From assembly GCA_044375975.1 (NCBI GenBank), contig JBILLQ010000014.1:1-58089 (forward strand): DNA of 58,089 bases, written 5' to 3'. The notes under the pieces were generated by a model. That model was not told where the DNA came from, did not search any database, and worked only from the letters and a program-made list of their open reading frames with translations. A program made the position numbers and the translations under genes. Of the stretch, positions 16,277-25,325 are shown one piece after another (within the stretch, counting starts at the first letter, position 1; each line of letters opens with the position of its first letter). The stretch is from UBA5018 sp044375975 (lineage in GTDB: Bacteria > Cyanobacteriota > Cyanobacteriia > PCC-6307 > Cyanobiaceae).

Positions 16277-19200
16277 TTAGCCGCCGGTGGTTACCCCTTC
16301 GATGCGATCTTCTATTTCCTGATAGATCTCCTGAAGTTGCTGAATATTTTCCTCTGAGGTTTCCCAGTAGCCGCGGCCATTCACCTCGAGCAGGGTGCTC
16401 ACGATGCGCCGGAAGCTGTGGGGGTTGAGATCCATCAAGCGCTGGCGCATCTCGGGATCATTGATGAAGGTGCTGTTGGCATCTTCATAAACGAAATTAT
16501 CTACCTGGCCGCTGGTGGCACTCCAACCTAGCGTAAAATTTAGTCTCTTGGCTACTTCGCGTACGCCCTCATAGCCAGAGTTAAGCATCCCCTCGTACCA
16601 CTTGGGATTTAGTAGCTTGGTGCGCGAATCCAGGCGGATGGTTTCGCCAAGGGTGCGAACCTGGGCATTGGCGGTGGTGGTATCAGCGATATAGCTGGCG
16701 GGAGCCTTGCCATCATCACGCAGGCTGGCGATCAATTTAGTGGGGTCTGAGTCGAAGTAATGGCTAACATCCGTAAGTGAAATCTCGGCGGAGTCTAGGT
16801 TTTGAAAGGTTACGTCGGCGGTTTTCATCGCCGATTCGAAAACTTCGCGGTTTTGGTTCATCTCGCCTGGATTGTCTGCGTTAAAGGCGAATGTTTTGCG
16901 GCTTAGGTACATCTCCTGCAGTTCATTCTCCTGCTCCCAGGTGCTGTTCTCCACCGCTAGGTTCACGTTGGAGCTATAGCTGCCGCTGGCATTGGAAAAC
17001 ACGCGCGTGGCTGCATCTCGCAGGCTGATGCCCTGGGCGCTGGCCTGCTCGCTGGCATGCTTGCGCACAAAATTCATCTCCAGGGGCTCGTCGGCCTCGG
17101 CGGCAAGCTTGACGCCTTGGTCGATCAGAGCCATCTGATTGATGAACAGGTCGCGGAAAACCCCCGAGCAATTCACCACCACATCAATGCGCGGACGACC
17201 GAGTTCCTCCAGGGAAATCAGTTCGAGCTTATTAACGCGGCCCAGGGAATCAGCCACGGGGCGCACGCCGATAAACCAGAGGATTTGTGCTAAGGATTCG
17301 CCGTAGGTTTTGATGTTATCGGTACCCCATAGCACGCAGGCAATCGTTTCAGGCCAAGTGCCCTGCTCCGCTTTTTGGCGCTCGATCAGGCGATCCACCA
17401 CCACCTTGGCCGCAGCGATCGCCGCCCGGGTGGGGATGGATTGGGGATCCAGAGCATGGATGTTCTTGCCGCTGGGCAGTACGCCGGGGTTGCGGATCGG
17501 ATCGCCACCGGGCCCAGGAATCACGTACTCGCCATCGAGGGCCCGCAGCAGGCTTTCCATCTCCATATCCGCGCAGATCTGCTCCAGGCAAAAGCGCAGA
17601 TAGGCGAACAATTTATCCAATTCTCCCCTATCCACCTGGGCGAAACCGGCCTGGCAGCAGGCCCGCAGCCAGGGGCTGGGGAATTGGAAGCCGAAGCGGG
17701 CCAATAAATCGATCAGCCAGCCCAGGTTCTCCCGCAGGTTCACCCGACCATCCCTACCGGTGAGCGAGCGCACCATCGAGGCCACGGCAATGCGGCAGAC
17801 CTCTGTGATGCTGCAGTTGAGCTCCACATCGGCGAGCACACCCTGATCATTGCCGCGATAAACGTCGTCAATGGTGCGGCCGATGCTCTCGGCCAGCAGG
17901 GCCGGCAGCGAGCGGAGCCCCTCCTCCTGCCGCTCCAGGGCGGCGATGTTCACCAGGGTGGCGATCGCCTCCTCAGCGGTGGGCGGCTTGCCGATCGTGT
18001 GCAGGCCGCAGGGCAACAGCCGGCTTTCAATCTCCATCAACTGCCGATAAACGGCCCCCACCACCCCATCGCGGCCATCCATATCCAAGCCGGAGGCGTC
18101 GTTTTCGGGCAGGGTTACGTCTTTATCGAGGTTGCACAGGCGGGCGGTTTCCACGATCGCGTTAACGATCTGCACGCCGCGGCTACTTTCCCGCAATTGC
18201 TGATAGGAACCCACCAGCTCACCCAGCTCCTTTAGGCCCTTATACAAACCAGCATTTTCCGCCGGAGGAGTGAGATAGCTGATCGTGGAGGCATAACCCC
18301 GCCGCTTGGCGATGGTGGCTTCCGATGGGTTATTAGCGGCGTAATAATAGAGATTAGGCAGGGCGCCAATCAGGGAATCTGGATAACAGGTTTCGCTCAT
18401 GCCCATCTGCTTGCCAGGCATGAATTCCAGCGAACCGTGGGTGCCGAAATGCAGCACCGCATCGGCCTGCCATACCTTTTCCAGGTAGGTGTAATAGGCG
18501 GCAAAGCCATGGTGGGGGCTAGTGCTACGGGAATAGAGCAGCCGCATCGGGTCGCCCTCGTAGCCAAAGGTGGGCTGAACACCCACAAATACATTGCCAA
18601 AATGGCGGCCGTAAATCAATAAATTGGTGCCGTCGCTATTCAGAGAGCCGGGCGGTTTGCCCCAGTTCTCCTCCAGCCGTTCGGAATAGGGCGTCAGCCG
18701 CTCGTATTCCGCCACGCTCATCCGGTGGGCGATGGCCAGCTCCGGTGATCCCTCCAGCGCCTCGGGATCCTTGAGCACGGCATTCATCAATTCGCCGCTA
18801 TCGCGGGGCATGTTTTCGATGCTGTATCCCTTTGCCCTTAGTTCCTCCAGCACCCGATGGATCGAACCAAATACGTCTAGATAGGCGGCCGTGCCCACAT
18901 TGCCCTTGTCGGGAGGGAAGCTGAATACTGTGATGGCCAGCTTCTTTTCGGCGCGGGGTTTGATCCGCAGCGAGGCCCAACGGATTGCCCGTTCGGCGAT
19001 GGCATCCACCCGGTCTTGGAGGGTGTGGGCCTTGCCCGTGGCATCATCGCGGCCGCTGAGCACTATCGGTTCAATCGCCCCATCCAGTTCGGGGATGGCG
19101 ATTTGCAACGCCACCTGCACCGGGTGGAGGCCCAGATCGCTCTCCTCCCATTCCTGGGTGGTTTGGAATACCAGCGGCAGCGCCACCATATAAGGGCGAT

Positions 19201-20284
19201 TGAGCGATTTCAGCACTTCCACCGCCTTGGGATGGTCCTGGCGAGCGGGGCCCCCCACCAGCGCGAAACCGGTGAGCGAAACCACCCCATCCACAATCGG
19301 CAGCTGGGGATTGAGGGGGTCGTAGAAGAAGGCATTCACCGGTTTGGTGAAGTCGAGGCCACCGCAAAACACCGGAATAACCGTGGCGCCTCTGTATTCC
19401 ATTTCCTGGATCACGGCCACGTAATGGGCCTCATCGCCGGTAACGATGTGGCTGCGCTGCAGCACCAAACCGATCACCGGTCCGCGCCGCGCCTTATCGC
19501 TGAGATCGGTGCGACTGGCGGTCCAATTTAGATATTCCTTGAGGTCCTCGAACATCGAGGGCGCCAGGGGATGCCAGATGCCTAGATCAGGGAACACCTG
19601 GGGCTCCGCCACCTCCACCGCCGACCGTTCCGAATCCCCCCTAGGAAAAACATACTTATCGGCGAGCATCAACAGGAAGTTGCGCAGATTATCCGGCGTG
19701 CCGCCCAGCCAATACTGGAAGCTGAGCATGAAGGAGCGGGCGTCCTGTGCCTTCTCTACCGGTAGATACTTGAGAACAGTTGGCAGAGTATTTAGTAGTT
19801 TCAGCATCGCGTCTTGGAAGCCGGCACCATTGGCCTCTTTCCGCTTCTTCATGAAGCTGGCGATGGCACTCTTGCTCTGGCCGAGTTGGGCCATCGAGAA
19901 GGTGCCTAATTTATTTAGGCGCATCACCTCCGGCATGGAGGGGAAGATCACGGCCGCCTTGAGCCGATCGCGCTGGGGGGCCACCGCCTCCACCACTTTT
20001 TGGGCCAGGTCTTCAATGAAAATCAGCGAACCGATGAATACATCGGCGGCCGCCACATCGGCGCAGAAATCGGCGTAGTTGTCGGGATCGCGCAATTCTT
20101 CGATCAGATAGCCGCTCAGGTCGATGGCCAGGGGACCGCTCTGGTCGTTGAGGGAGTTGGCCGCCTGGGTGAGGGCGTTCTGGTACTGGGGCTCCAACAC
20201 CACGTACACGGCGCGCATCACGGCGCCTTGGTGGTGGTCGGCAGGGCTGACCCGACGGTTGGCGGAGCGGACCTGCGTGAACAT
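16277..20284 (-). CDS. chlH: Magnesium chelatase subunit H
   Basis: A 1335-aa porphyrin-binding subunit of the ATP-dependent magnesium chelatase (with ChlI and ChlD) that inserts Mg2+ into protoporphyrin IX, the first committed step of chlorophyll synthesis. The N-terminus MFTQVRSANRRV and MRAVYVVLEPQYQNALTQAA are typical of cyanobacterial ChlH. The CobN/Mg-chelatase core contains DAVLHFGTHGSLEFMPGKQ and, later, ETIACVLWGTDNIKTYGESL. The length is normal and no break is seen. The gene is divergent from dapB with a 120-bp shared upstream region, and has its own terminator at 16191-16215. It works at the thylakoid/plasma membrane surface. Confidence 0.98.
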   Translation of the reverse strand: MFTQVRSANRRVSPADHHQGAVMRAVYVVLEPQYQNALTQAANSLNDQSGPLAIDLSGYLIEELRDPDNYADFCADVAAADVFIGSLIFIEDLAQKVVEAVAPQRDRLKAAVIFPSMPEVMRLNKLGTFSMAQLGQSKSAIASFMKKRKEANGAGFQDAMLKLLNTLPTVLKYLPVEKAQDARSFMLSFQYWLGGTPDNLRNFLLMLADKYVFPRGDSERSAVEVAEPQVFPDLGIWHPLAPSMFEDLKEYLNWTASRTDLSDKARRGPVIGLVLQRSHIVTGDEAHYVAVIQEMEYRGATVIPVFCGGLDFTKPVNAFFYDPLNPQLPIVDGVVSLTGFALVGGPARQDHPKAVEVLKSLNRPYMVALPLVFQTTQEWEESDLGLHPVQVALQIAIPELDGAIEPIVLSGRDDATGKAHTLQDRVDAIAERAIRWASLRIKPRAEKKLAITVFSFPPDKGNVGTAAYLDVFGSIHRVLEELRAKGYSIENMPRDSGELMNAVLKDPEALEGSPELAIAHRMSVAEYERLTPYSERLEENWGKPPGSLNSDGTNLLIYGRHFGNVFVGVQPTFGYEGDPMRLLYSRSTSPHHGFAAYYTYLEKVWQADAVLHFGTHGSLEFMPGKQMGMSETCYPDSLIGALPNLYYYAANNPSEATIAKRRGYASTISYLTPPAENAGLYKGLKELGELVGSYQQLRESSRGVQIVNAIVETARLCNLDKDVTLPENDASGLDMDGRDGVVGAVYRQLMEIESRLLPCGLHTIGKPPTAEEAIATLVNIAALERQEEGLRSLPALLAESIGRTIDDVYRGNDQGVLADVELNCSITEVCRIAVASMVRSLTGRDGRVNLRENLGWLIDLLARFGFQFPSPWLRACCQAGFAQVDRGELDKLFAYLRFCLEQICADMEMESLLRALDGEYVIPGPGGDPIRNPGVLPSGKNIHALDPQSIPTRAAIAAAKVVVDRLIERQKAEQGTWPETIACVLWGTDNIKTYGESLAQILWFIGVRPVADSLGRVNKLELISLEELGRPRIDVVVNCSGVFRDLFINQMALIDQGVKLAAEADEPLEMNFVRKHASEQASAQGISLRDAATRVFSNASGSYSSNVNLAVENSTWEQENELQEMYLSRKTFAFNADNPGEMNQNREVFESAMKTADVTFQNLDSAEISLTDVSHYFDSDPTKLIASLRDDGKAPASYIADTTTANAQVRTLGETIRLDSRTKLLNPKWYEGMLNSGYEGVREVAKRLNFTLGWSATSGQVDNFVYEDANSTFINDPEMRQRLMDLNPHSFRRIVSTLLEVNGRGYWETSEENIQQLQEIYQEIEDRIEGVTTGG

Positions 20285-20406
20285 GTGAACCGGTATGAAG
20301 CACTGGCAGGCAGCCTACGAAGGCCACCCGCCGGATCGGGAGCCATGGCCCAGGCGCCATGGGCCATAGGCTCGAATGCCGTCCCCCACAGCCCTTTGCT
20401 GCCGCG

Positions 20407-21264
20407 ATGACCACCAGCAACCCCAGCAGCTCAGCCATTGCCGTGGTGGTGGCCGGCGCCCTGGGCCGCATGGGCGCCGAAGTGGTGAAGGCGATTGCGG
20501 CAGCCCCGGATTGCCGCCTGGTGGGCGCCATCGACAACACCGCCGGCAAGGAGGGCCAAGACGTTGGCCTTGAGCTGGGGCTGGGGGAGCTGGAGGTGGC
20601 CGTTACCGCCGACTTTGAGGGCTGCCTCTGCCAGGCCAGCCAGGCCGTGCGCCAATCCGGTCCTGGCGGTGGGGCGGTGCTGGTGGACTTCACCCATCCC
20701 TCGGTGGTCTACGAGCACACCCGGGGCGCGATCGCCTACGGGGTGCATCCGGTGATCGGCACCACGGGGCTGAGCCCCGAGCAACTCCAAGACCTGGCCA
20801 GCTTTGCCGCCAAGGCCGGCGTCGGCGGCGCCGTGATCCCCAACTTCTCCCTGGGCATGGTGCTGTTGCAGCAGGCCGCCGCCGCCGCCGCCCGCTTCTA
20901 CGACTACGCCGAACTCACCGAGTTGCACCACAACCGCAAGGCCGACGCCCCCAGCGGCACCTGCATCAAGACCGCCGAACTGATGGAGGAGCTGGGCAAG
21001 CAGTTCAATCGGCCCGAGCTCGAAGAGCACGAGAGCCTGGCCGGCTGCCGCGGCGGCCGCCGCGACAGTGGCCTGAGGTTGCACTCGGTGCGCCTGCCGG
21101 GTCTGGTGGCCCACCAGGAGGTGATCTTCGGGGCGGCCGGCGAGACCTACACCCTGCGCCACGACACCATCGATCGCGCCGCCTACATGCCCGGGGTGTT
21201 GCTCAGCGTGCGCCGGGTGCGCCAGCTGGAGGGGCTGGTCTACGGCCTGGAACGCCTGATCTGA
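20407..21264 (+). CDS. dapB: 4-hydroxy-tetrahydrodipicolinate reductase
   Basis: A 285-aa enzyme of lysine and diaminopimelate synthesis that reduces the DapA product using NAD(P)H. The Rossmann motif VAGALGRMGAEVVK is at residues about 14-27. The catalytic and substrate-binding segment ELHHNRKADAPSGTCIKTAE is present; Cys takes the place of the more usual Ala after SGT. The C-terminus RAAYMPGVLLSVRRV fits the family. ATG 20407 gives the normal length; the frame is open 16 codons upstream into the chlH-dapB divergent region, but there it lacks support. Confidence 0.96.
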   Translation: MTTSNPSSSAIAVVVAGALGRMGAEVVKAIAAAPDCRLVGAIDNTAGKEGQDVGLELGLGELEVAVTADFEGCLCQASQAVRQSGPGGGAVLVDFTHPSVVYEHTRGAIAYGVHPVIGTTGLSPEQLQDLASFAAKAGVGGAVIPNFSLGMVLLQQAAAAAARFYDYAELTELHHNRKADAPSGTCIKTAELMEELGKQFNRPELEEHESLAGCRGGRRDSGLRLHSVRLPGLVAHQEVIFGAAGETYTLRHDTIDRAAYMPGVLLSVRRVRQLEGLVYGLERLI

Positions 21265-21288
21265 GCTGAGCTGAGCTGATCTGATCCG

Positions 21289-21936
21289 ATGTTGATCCCC
21301 CTGCGGCCCGGTGAGCTGCCCCGTCTGATCCCGGCTGTGGCCACCGGCCCCCAGTTCAACGCCAGTAGCGGCAGCCCCCAAAAATTGCTGCAACGCCTGT
21401 TCATCTCGGTGATCGGCGGTGTAATTACGCTGCTGATCAGCCAGAGCGTGCTGTTCTCCAGCCAGGCGGGCCCGATCGCCCTGATGGTGGGCGTGGTGTT
21501 CCTGCTCTACATGCTCTGGGGGCCGATCCTGGAGGCCAGCCGCCGCAACGCCAGCTTGCGCCGCTATCCGGCGGCGGCGATTTTTGAGGGCGAGGTGGCC
21601 GACCTGTTCATCCGCGAGCAGGTGGAGGGCCGCCAGGAGACCACCGACCGCCAGGGGCGCCTGGAGCTGGTGGAAAACCGCCGCAGCTGGCTGTGTCTGG
21701 AGCTGGAGGACGAGCAGGGCTACCTGGGGCTGATCCGCTTCCCCTACGTGAAAAAGCATCAAAAGATTCGTCGCGGCATGGTGGTGCGCTGCCTGGTGCT
21801 GAGCGAGCGCCCAGATTTCTCCCGCATCGCCGCCCTCAGCGACGCCTGGCTGCCCCAACTCAACATCTGGGTGGGCGAGTACCCCTATTTGCTCAGACCG
21901 GCCTTCCAAGAGCTCTGCCAGCGGCGCCTGCGCTGA
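21289..21936 (+). CDS. Cyanobacterial two-TM conserved protein (often misnamed phosphate ABC transporter permease)
   Basis: 215 aa. The N-terminus IPLRPGELPRLIPAVATGPQ is the signature of a cyanobacterial family. Two membrane helices follow (about residues 37-55 and 61-81, SVIGGVITLLISQSVLF and IALMVGVVFLLYMLWGPI). After them comes a soluble beta-rich domain with RRYPAAAIFEGEVADLF, ENRRSWLCLELEDE and LNIWVGEYPYL. I know the family under the label phosphate ABC transporter permease, which the sequence does not support: it is too short and lacks the transporter loop. It is 24 bp downstream of dapB and probably cotranscribed with it. Function unknown. Confidence 0.8.
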   Translation: MLIPLRPGELPRLIPAVATGPQFNASSGSPQKLLQRLFISVIGGVITLLISQSVLFSSQAGPIALMVGVVFLLYMLWGPILEASRRNASLRRYPAAAIFEGEVADLFIREQVEGRQETTDRQGRLELVENRRSWLCLELEDEQGYLGLIRFPYVKKHQKIRRGMVVRCLVLSERPDFSRIAALSDAWLPQLNIWVGEYPYLLRPAFQELCQRRLR

Positions 21937-22112
21937 ACCTGAACTTCAGCCACCAGCCAGCGCCGTCCAGCTCTGGCGGGCCCAGCGATCCAGACAGCCA
22001 TGGCGAGCCCAGCAAACCGTCCACGGCTGGCGGGCTTAGCGAGCATTAGCACAGGCCAGCCCTGGCGGGCCGAGAGCGTCCATGAAGCCTCCGCGGGCCT
22101 CAACTGCAGCAA

Positions 22113-22142
22113 GTTACATCTCGCAACAATGCGTTACAGTTC
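22113..22142 (+). promoter_or_regulatory. Phased HLR1-like repeats upstream of the hli gene
   Basis: Three 10-nt units in direct order: GTTACATCTC, GCAACAATGC, GTTACAGTTC. HLR1, bound by the response regulator RpaB, consists of GTTACA-type direct repeats one helical turn apart. The outer two units match, and the middle one keeps G-C-AACA. It ends 28 bp before the GTG start chosen for the hli gene. Confidence 0.6.
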
Positions 22143-22169
22143 TTGCAGATCACCGCACCGGAGCCGACC

Positions 22170-22457
22170 GTGACCCAGGCCAACGCTTCCCTTTCCGAGT
22201 CCGCCCTCGAAGCTTCCCCCCTGCGGGGCCCCGTGATCCGCGGCGCCACCGTCACCACTGAAGATGGCGGCCGTTTGAACGCCTTCGCCACCGAGCCCCG
22301 CATGCAGGTGGTGGACGTGGAAAGCGGCTGGGGCTTCCATGAGCGCGCCGAAAAGCTGAACGGCCGCATGGCGATGCTCGGTTTCATCGCCCTGCTGGCC
22401 ACCGAACTGGCCCTGGGCGGCGAGTCCTTCACCCGCGGTCTGCTGGGCATCGGCTGA
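22170..22457 (+). CDS. hli: High-light-inducible protein (Hlip, one-helix chlorophyll-binding)
   Basis: About 95 aa. The C-terminal half holds the single Lhc-like helix ERAEKLNGRMAMLGFIALLA with the E-x2-N-G-R-x-A-M-x-G chlorophyll-binding motif, then TELALGGESFTRGLLGIG. The preceding part (VIRGATVTTEDGGRLNAFA) is typical of a picocyanobacterial subtype. Hlips sit in thylakoids, bind chlorophyll and carotenoid, and protect photosystem assembly during excess light. GTG 22170 is preferred because a GGAG lies 8 bp before it and because the alternative TTG at 22143 would fall directly against the HLR1-like promoter repeats. A terminator follows at 22516-22542. Confidence 0.9.
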   Translation: MTQANASLSESALEASPLRGPVIRGATVTTEDGGRLNAFATEPRMQVVDVESGWGFHERAEKLNGRMAMLGFIALLATELALGGESFTRGLLGIG

Positions 22458-22515
22458 GCCGTTTAGCCCCTAGCTCACCGTCGCCCTTGGCCTCCGATCG
22501 GTCTTGGGCACCTGG

Positions 22516-22542
22516 GCCGCAGCAAAATTGCTGCGGCTTTTT
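22516..22542 (+). terminator. Terminator after the hli gene
   Basis: GCCGCAGCA and TGCTGCGGC form a 9-bp stem with loop AAAT, then TTTTT. The presence of this terminator argues against starting the next ORF at 22504. Confidence 0.85.
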
Positions 22543-22593
22543 GTTGTGCAAGCCCGCTACCGCCGGCGAGCTGCTGATTCCGCCGTCTCCCCC

Positions 22594-23790
22594 TTGATCC
22601 CTCCGCCCTCCAGCTCGCCTCACCTGTGGGCCCGCGTCAACGGGGCTGGCCCCACCGGGGCCCTGGCTGCCTTGGCCCTGGCCGATGCCGGCTGGCGGGT
22701 AACCCTGGTGGACCCCCTCGATCGCGGCCAGCTGCTGCAGTCCTCCCGGGGCTACGCCTTCACCCATTCCAGCCAGCTGCTGCTGATCCGCCTGGGGCTC
22801 TGGCCCGAGCTGCGGACGGTGATGGTGCCCTTCACCAACCTGGAGCTCGCGGATCTGACGATCGCTCGCCAGGTGAGTTTTGGCAGCGCCGATCTGGCCC
22901 CCGGGCGCCGTAACGCCCCCGAAGGCACCCCAGATGGGACCCCCGATGGGGCAGTGGGCTGGATCGCCTCCCATCGGCCGCTGATGACAGTGCTACACGA
23001 TCGACTCGCCGCCAATCCGGCGGTGGCGCTGCGGCTCGGCAGCACCGCCGCCACAGCCGCCGCCAGCGAGCAGGAGCCCAGTTGGGATTTGCTGGTGGCT
23101 GCCGACGGCGCCCTCTCCCCCAGCCGCGAGGCCCTGGGCATCGGCGTTTGGCAGCACTCCTATCGCCAAAACTGTCTGACCACCCAGGTGGAGCTGCGGG
23201 GCTGCGGCGAACACCAGGCCTGGGAGCTGTTTCGACCGGAGGGCCCCTTCGCGGTGTTGCCCCTGGGAGGCCGGCGCTTCCAGCTGGTCTGGAGTGCCCC
23301 CCAGGCTCGTTGTCGCCAGCTGGAGAGCCTGCCGGATGTGAGCTTTCTCGATGCCCTGGCCGGCGCCCTGCCGGCCCACTTGCAGCCCGATGCCCTGGTG
23401 GAGCAGCCGCGGGCCTTTCCCGTGCAACTGCTGCTGGCCCGGCGGCTGCATCGGGGCAGGGCAATCCTGCTGGGGGAGAGTGGCCATCGCTGCCATCCCG
23501 TGGGCGGGCAGGGCCTCAACCTCTGCTGGCGCGATGTGGCGGTGCTGCATCGGCTGGCCCTGCGGGCCGCCGCGGGCCGGTTGCCAGTGCAGCGGCTGCC
23601 GGCGGCTTATGGAAGCAGGCGCTGGCCGGATTTACTGCTAACCCTGGCGGCCACCGACCTGTTGGTGCGGCTGTTCTCGAATCGACAGCCGCTGCTACTG
23701 CCCCTGAGACACCTGGCCTTGCTGTCGCTGGCGAGGTTTGCGCCGCTGCGGCGCCTCAGCCTGGCGCTGATGGGGGATGGCTTTAGCTGA
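22594..23790 (+). CDS. FAD-dependent hydroxylase of the UbiH/COQ6 family
   Basis: A flavin monooxygenase of group A. The dinucleotide motif, modified as VNGAGPTGALAALALADAG, lies near the N-terminus. The DG motif is VAADGALSPSREALG, and the GD-type motif AILLGESGHRCHPVGGQGLNL has GES in place of the usual GDAAH-like sequence. A basic/hydrophobic C-terminus (LLLPLRHLALLSLARFAPLRRL) may bind membrane. Such enzymes hydroxylate quinone precursors or carotenoid-like lipids; the substrate is open here. The start is uncertain: TTG 22594 follows the hli terminator, and GTG 22546 and TTG 22504 are in frame but overlap or abut that terminator. No ATG is available before the FAD motif. Confidence 0.8.
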   Translation: MIPPPSSSPHLWARVNGAGPTGALAALALADAGWRVTLVDPLDRGQLLQSSRGYAFTHSSQLLLIRLGLWPELRTVMVPFTNLELADLTIARQVSFGSADLAPGRRNAPEGTPDGTPDGAVGWIASHRPLMTVLHDRLAANPAVALRLGSTAATAAASEQEPSWDLLVAADGALSPSREALGIGVWQHSYRQNCLTTQVELRGCGEHQAWELFRPEGPFAVLPLGGRRFQLVWSAPQARCRQLESLPDVSFLDALAGALPAHLQPDALVEQPRAFPVQLLLARRLHRGRAILLGESGHRCHPVGGQGLNLCWRDVAVLHRLALRAAAGRLPVQRLPAAYGSRRWPDLLLTLAATDLLVRLFSNRQPLLLPLRHLALLSLARFAPLRRLSLALMGDGFS

Positions 23791-23863
23791 ACTGGCCTGA
23801 GCTGATGACTGTGGTCAAGATCTCCAGGCGCTGGCAGGCTGGTGGTAGGCGGCTTGTTCGGCC

Positions 23864-24076
23864 ATGGTCAGCAGCAGTACCCCCCAGCCGCGGCCGGCGG
23901 AGGCGCTGCTGCGCTTTTTGCGCCATCAGCTCGGCCTCAGCGAGAGCGCCCTGGCCCTGGGGCTCAAGCAGGCCGAACTGGAGCAGGCCCCCCTGCCGGC
24001 GGTGCTGTGGCGCTACGGCCTACTCAGCCTGGAACAGCTGGCCCAGGTATTCGATTGGCAAGAAGATCAGCCATAA
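23864..24076 (+). CDS. DUF2949-family protein (70 aa)
   Basis: Short cyanobacterial protein: LLRFLRHQLGLSESALALGL, AVLWRYGLLSLEQLAQVFDW. This matches the DUF2949 pattern I know (LI-x-FL-x2-LGIS then LP-x-VLW-x-YGL-x-TL-x-QL). It is soluble and helical, with unknown function. ATG 23864. Its last codons overlap the T-run of the convergent apt terminator. Confidence 0.85.
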   Translation: MVSSSTPQPRPAEALLRFLRHQLGLSESALALGLKQAELEQAPLPAVLWRYGLLSLEQLAQVFDWQEDQP

Positions 24077-24095
24077 AAAACCAGCCATAGCTGGT
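24074..24095 (-). terminator. Terminator of apt
   Basis: On the minus strand, ACCAGC-TATG-GCTGGT is followed by TTTTTT. It is placed 14 bp after the apt stop and overlaps the 3' end of the convergent DUF2949 gene. Confidence 0.7.
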
Positions 24096-24108
24096 CAGCT
24101 GCAAATAA

Positions 24109-24672
24109 TTAGCTGTAGATAATCAGCGATTGCACCGGTTGATCCTGGGGTAGGCGGCTGCGGCCATCAAGGCCGGCCAGTTCGGCCACAAAGCCAAAGC
24201 CGCAGAGGTTGCCGCCGGCGGCGACCACCAGCTCGGCGCAGGCCGCCGCTGTACCGCCGGTGGCCAACAGGTCGTCGATGATCAACACCCGCTGGCCGCC
24301 CGCCAGGGCATCGGCGTGAATCTGAAGACTGTCTTTGCCATATTCCAGTTCGTATTCCACGGTGATTACTTCGCTGGGCAATTTGCCTGGCTTGCGTACC
24401 GGCACAAAGCCCAGGCCCACCATGGTGGCCAAGGCGGTGCCCACGATGAAGCCCCGCGATTCAATACCCACAATCAGTTCCGGCTGCAGCTGTTCACAGA
24501 GCTGCTCCAGTTGGCGGATCACCTCCCGCCAGCCCTGGGGATCGCGCATCAGCGGGGTGAGATCCCTGAACAGGATGCCGGGTTTGGGGAAATCGGGCAC
24601 ATCCCGCACCAGCCGCCGCAGATCGATGCCGCTAGCTGTCGAGTCATCGCAGTTTGCAGGCAGGGCAACCAT
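24109..24672 (-). CDS. apt: Adenine phosphoribosyltransferase
   Basis: 187 aa. It converts adenine and PRPP to AMP for purine salvage in the cytoplasm. The PRPP-binding motif is VLIIDDLLATGGTAAA. The family segments DVPDFPKPGILFRDLTPL, IVGIESRGFIVGTALA and FVPVRKPGKLPSEVI are present in order. ATG 24672; divergent from the DUF3038 gene and convergent with DUF2949. Normal length plus a short N-terminal extension. Confidence 0.97.
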   Translation of the reverse strand: MVALPANCDDSTASGIDLRRLVRDVPDFPKPGILFRDLTPLMRDPQGWREVIRQLEQLCEQLQPELIVGIESRGFIVGTALATMVGLGFVPVRKPGKLPSEVITVEYELEYGKDSLQIHADALAGGQRVLIIDDLLATGGTAAACAELVVAAGGNLCGFGFVAELAGLDGRSRLPQDQPVQSLIIYS

Positions 24673-24713
24673 GGAGGTGACGTTGAGGTGTGGTTGCTGG
24701 CATCATCGCAACC

Positions 24714-25307
24714 ATGCCCGAAGTTTTCGCTGCCCCCTCCGGCTCCGCTAGCCAATCCAGCCCGTCTGGTAATTCAGCTGAGCCCAGCTACGCCGGCCAG
24801 CACCTGCCCCGCCGTGGCTTGGAGCGGCTCGACCTGCTGTTGCTGGCCACCGAGGCCATCGACTTGAACGGCGGTGAGGCGATGGTGCTGATCAGCGAAA
24901 ACCTCGGTTTCGGCCAGATTTTCGCCAGTCGGGTGGAGCTGTGGACCCGTCGCTGCCACAACCCCCTGCGCCGGGCGGCGCGGCGCGGCAGCTTGAAGCC
25001 CCTGGAGACCGACGCCCTGATCCGCATCCTCTGCGCCATGGCGGATCGGCTCTACCCGGTACTGCGGGAGTTGCTCTCCAAGGCCGAACCGGCCGAGATC
25101 AACCAGCGGCGCTGGGAACTGTTTGAGACACGAATGGCCCAACTGGTGGGCGAAAGAATGAACCCCCGTCGCGGTGCGATCCATGCCCTGCTGGATCCCC
25201 AGGCTGGCTTGGCCCAGCGGCGCCGTTTGATTCAAAGCCTCGCCCTCGCTGCCGGCAACGGTGGCTTTGAGCGCCTGCGGGCCAGCCTGCTGGATGCGGC
25301 AGCCTGA
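24714..25307 (+). CDS. DUF3038-family protein (197 aa)
   Basis: Cyanobacteria-specific family. Typical segments are GLERLDLLLLATEAIDLNGG, FASRVELWTRRCHNPLRR, LIRILCAMADRLYPVLRELL and QRRWELFETRMAQL. All-helical and soluble. ATG 24714 is chosen over the farther upstream start at 24690 because the conserved part begins about residue 30. It is 18 bp upstream of the DUF4335 gene; this pairing recurs in cyanobacteria, so a shared task is likely but not known. Confidence 0.88.
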   Translation: MPEVFAAPSGSASQSSPSGNSAEPSYAGQHLPRRGLERLDLLLLATEAIDLNGGEAMVLISENLGFGQIFASRVELWTRRCHNPLRRAARRGSLKPLETDALIRILCAMADRLYPVLRELLSKAEPAEINQRRWELFETRMAQLVGERMNPRRGAIHALLDPQAGLAQRRRLIQSLALAAGNGGFERLRASLLDAAA

Positions 25308-25325
25308 GGCCCTGGCTTCTTCCCC

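Noticed and set aside
20431..21909. 492-codon minus-strand ORF over dapB and the next gene
   Set aside because: Antisense to two recognisable genes, His/Gln/Gly-rich composition typical of reversed GC-rich coding DNA, and no family resemblance.
22504..22593. Upstream TTG/GTG starts of the FAD hydroxylase
   Set aside because: They run through or directly against the hli terminator stem; the flavin motif begins well after 22594. Kept as an alternative only.
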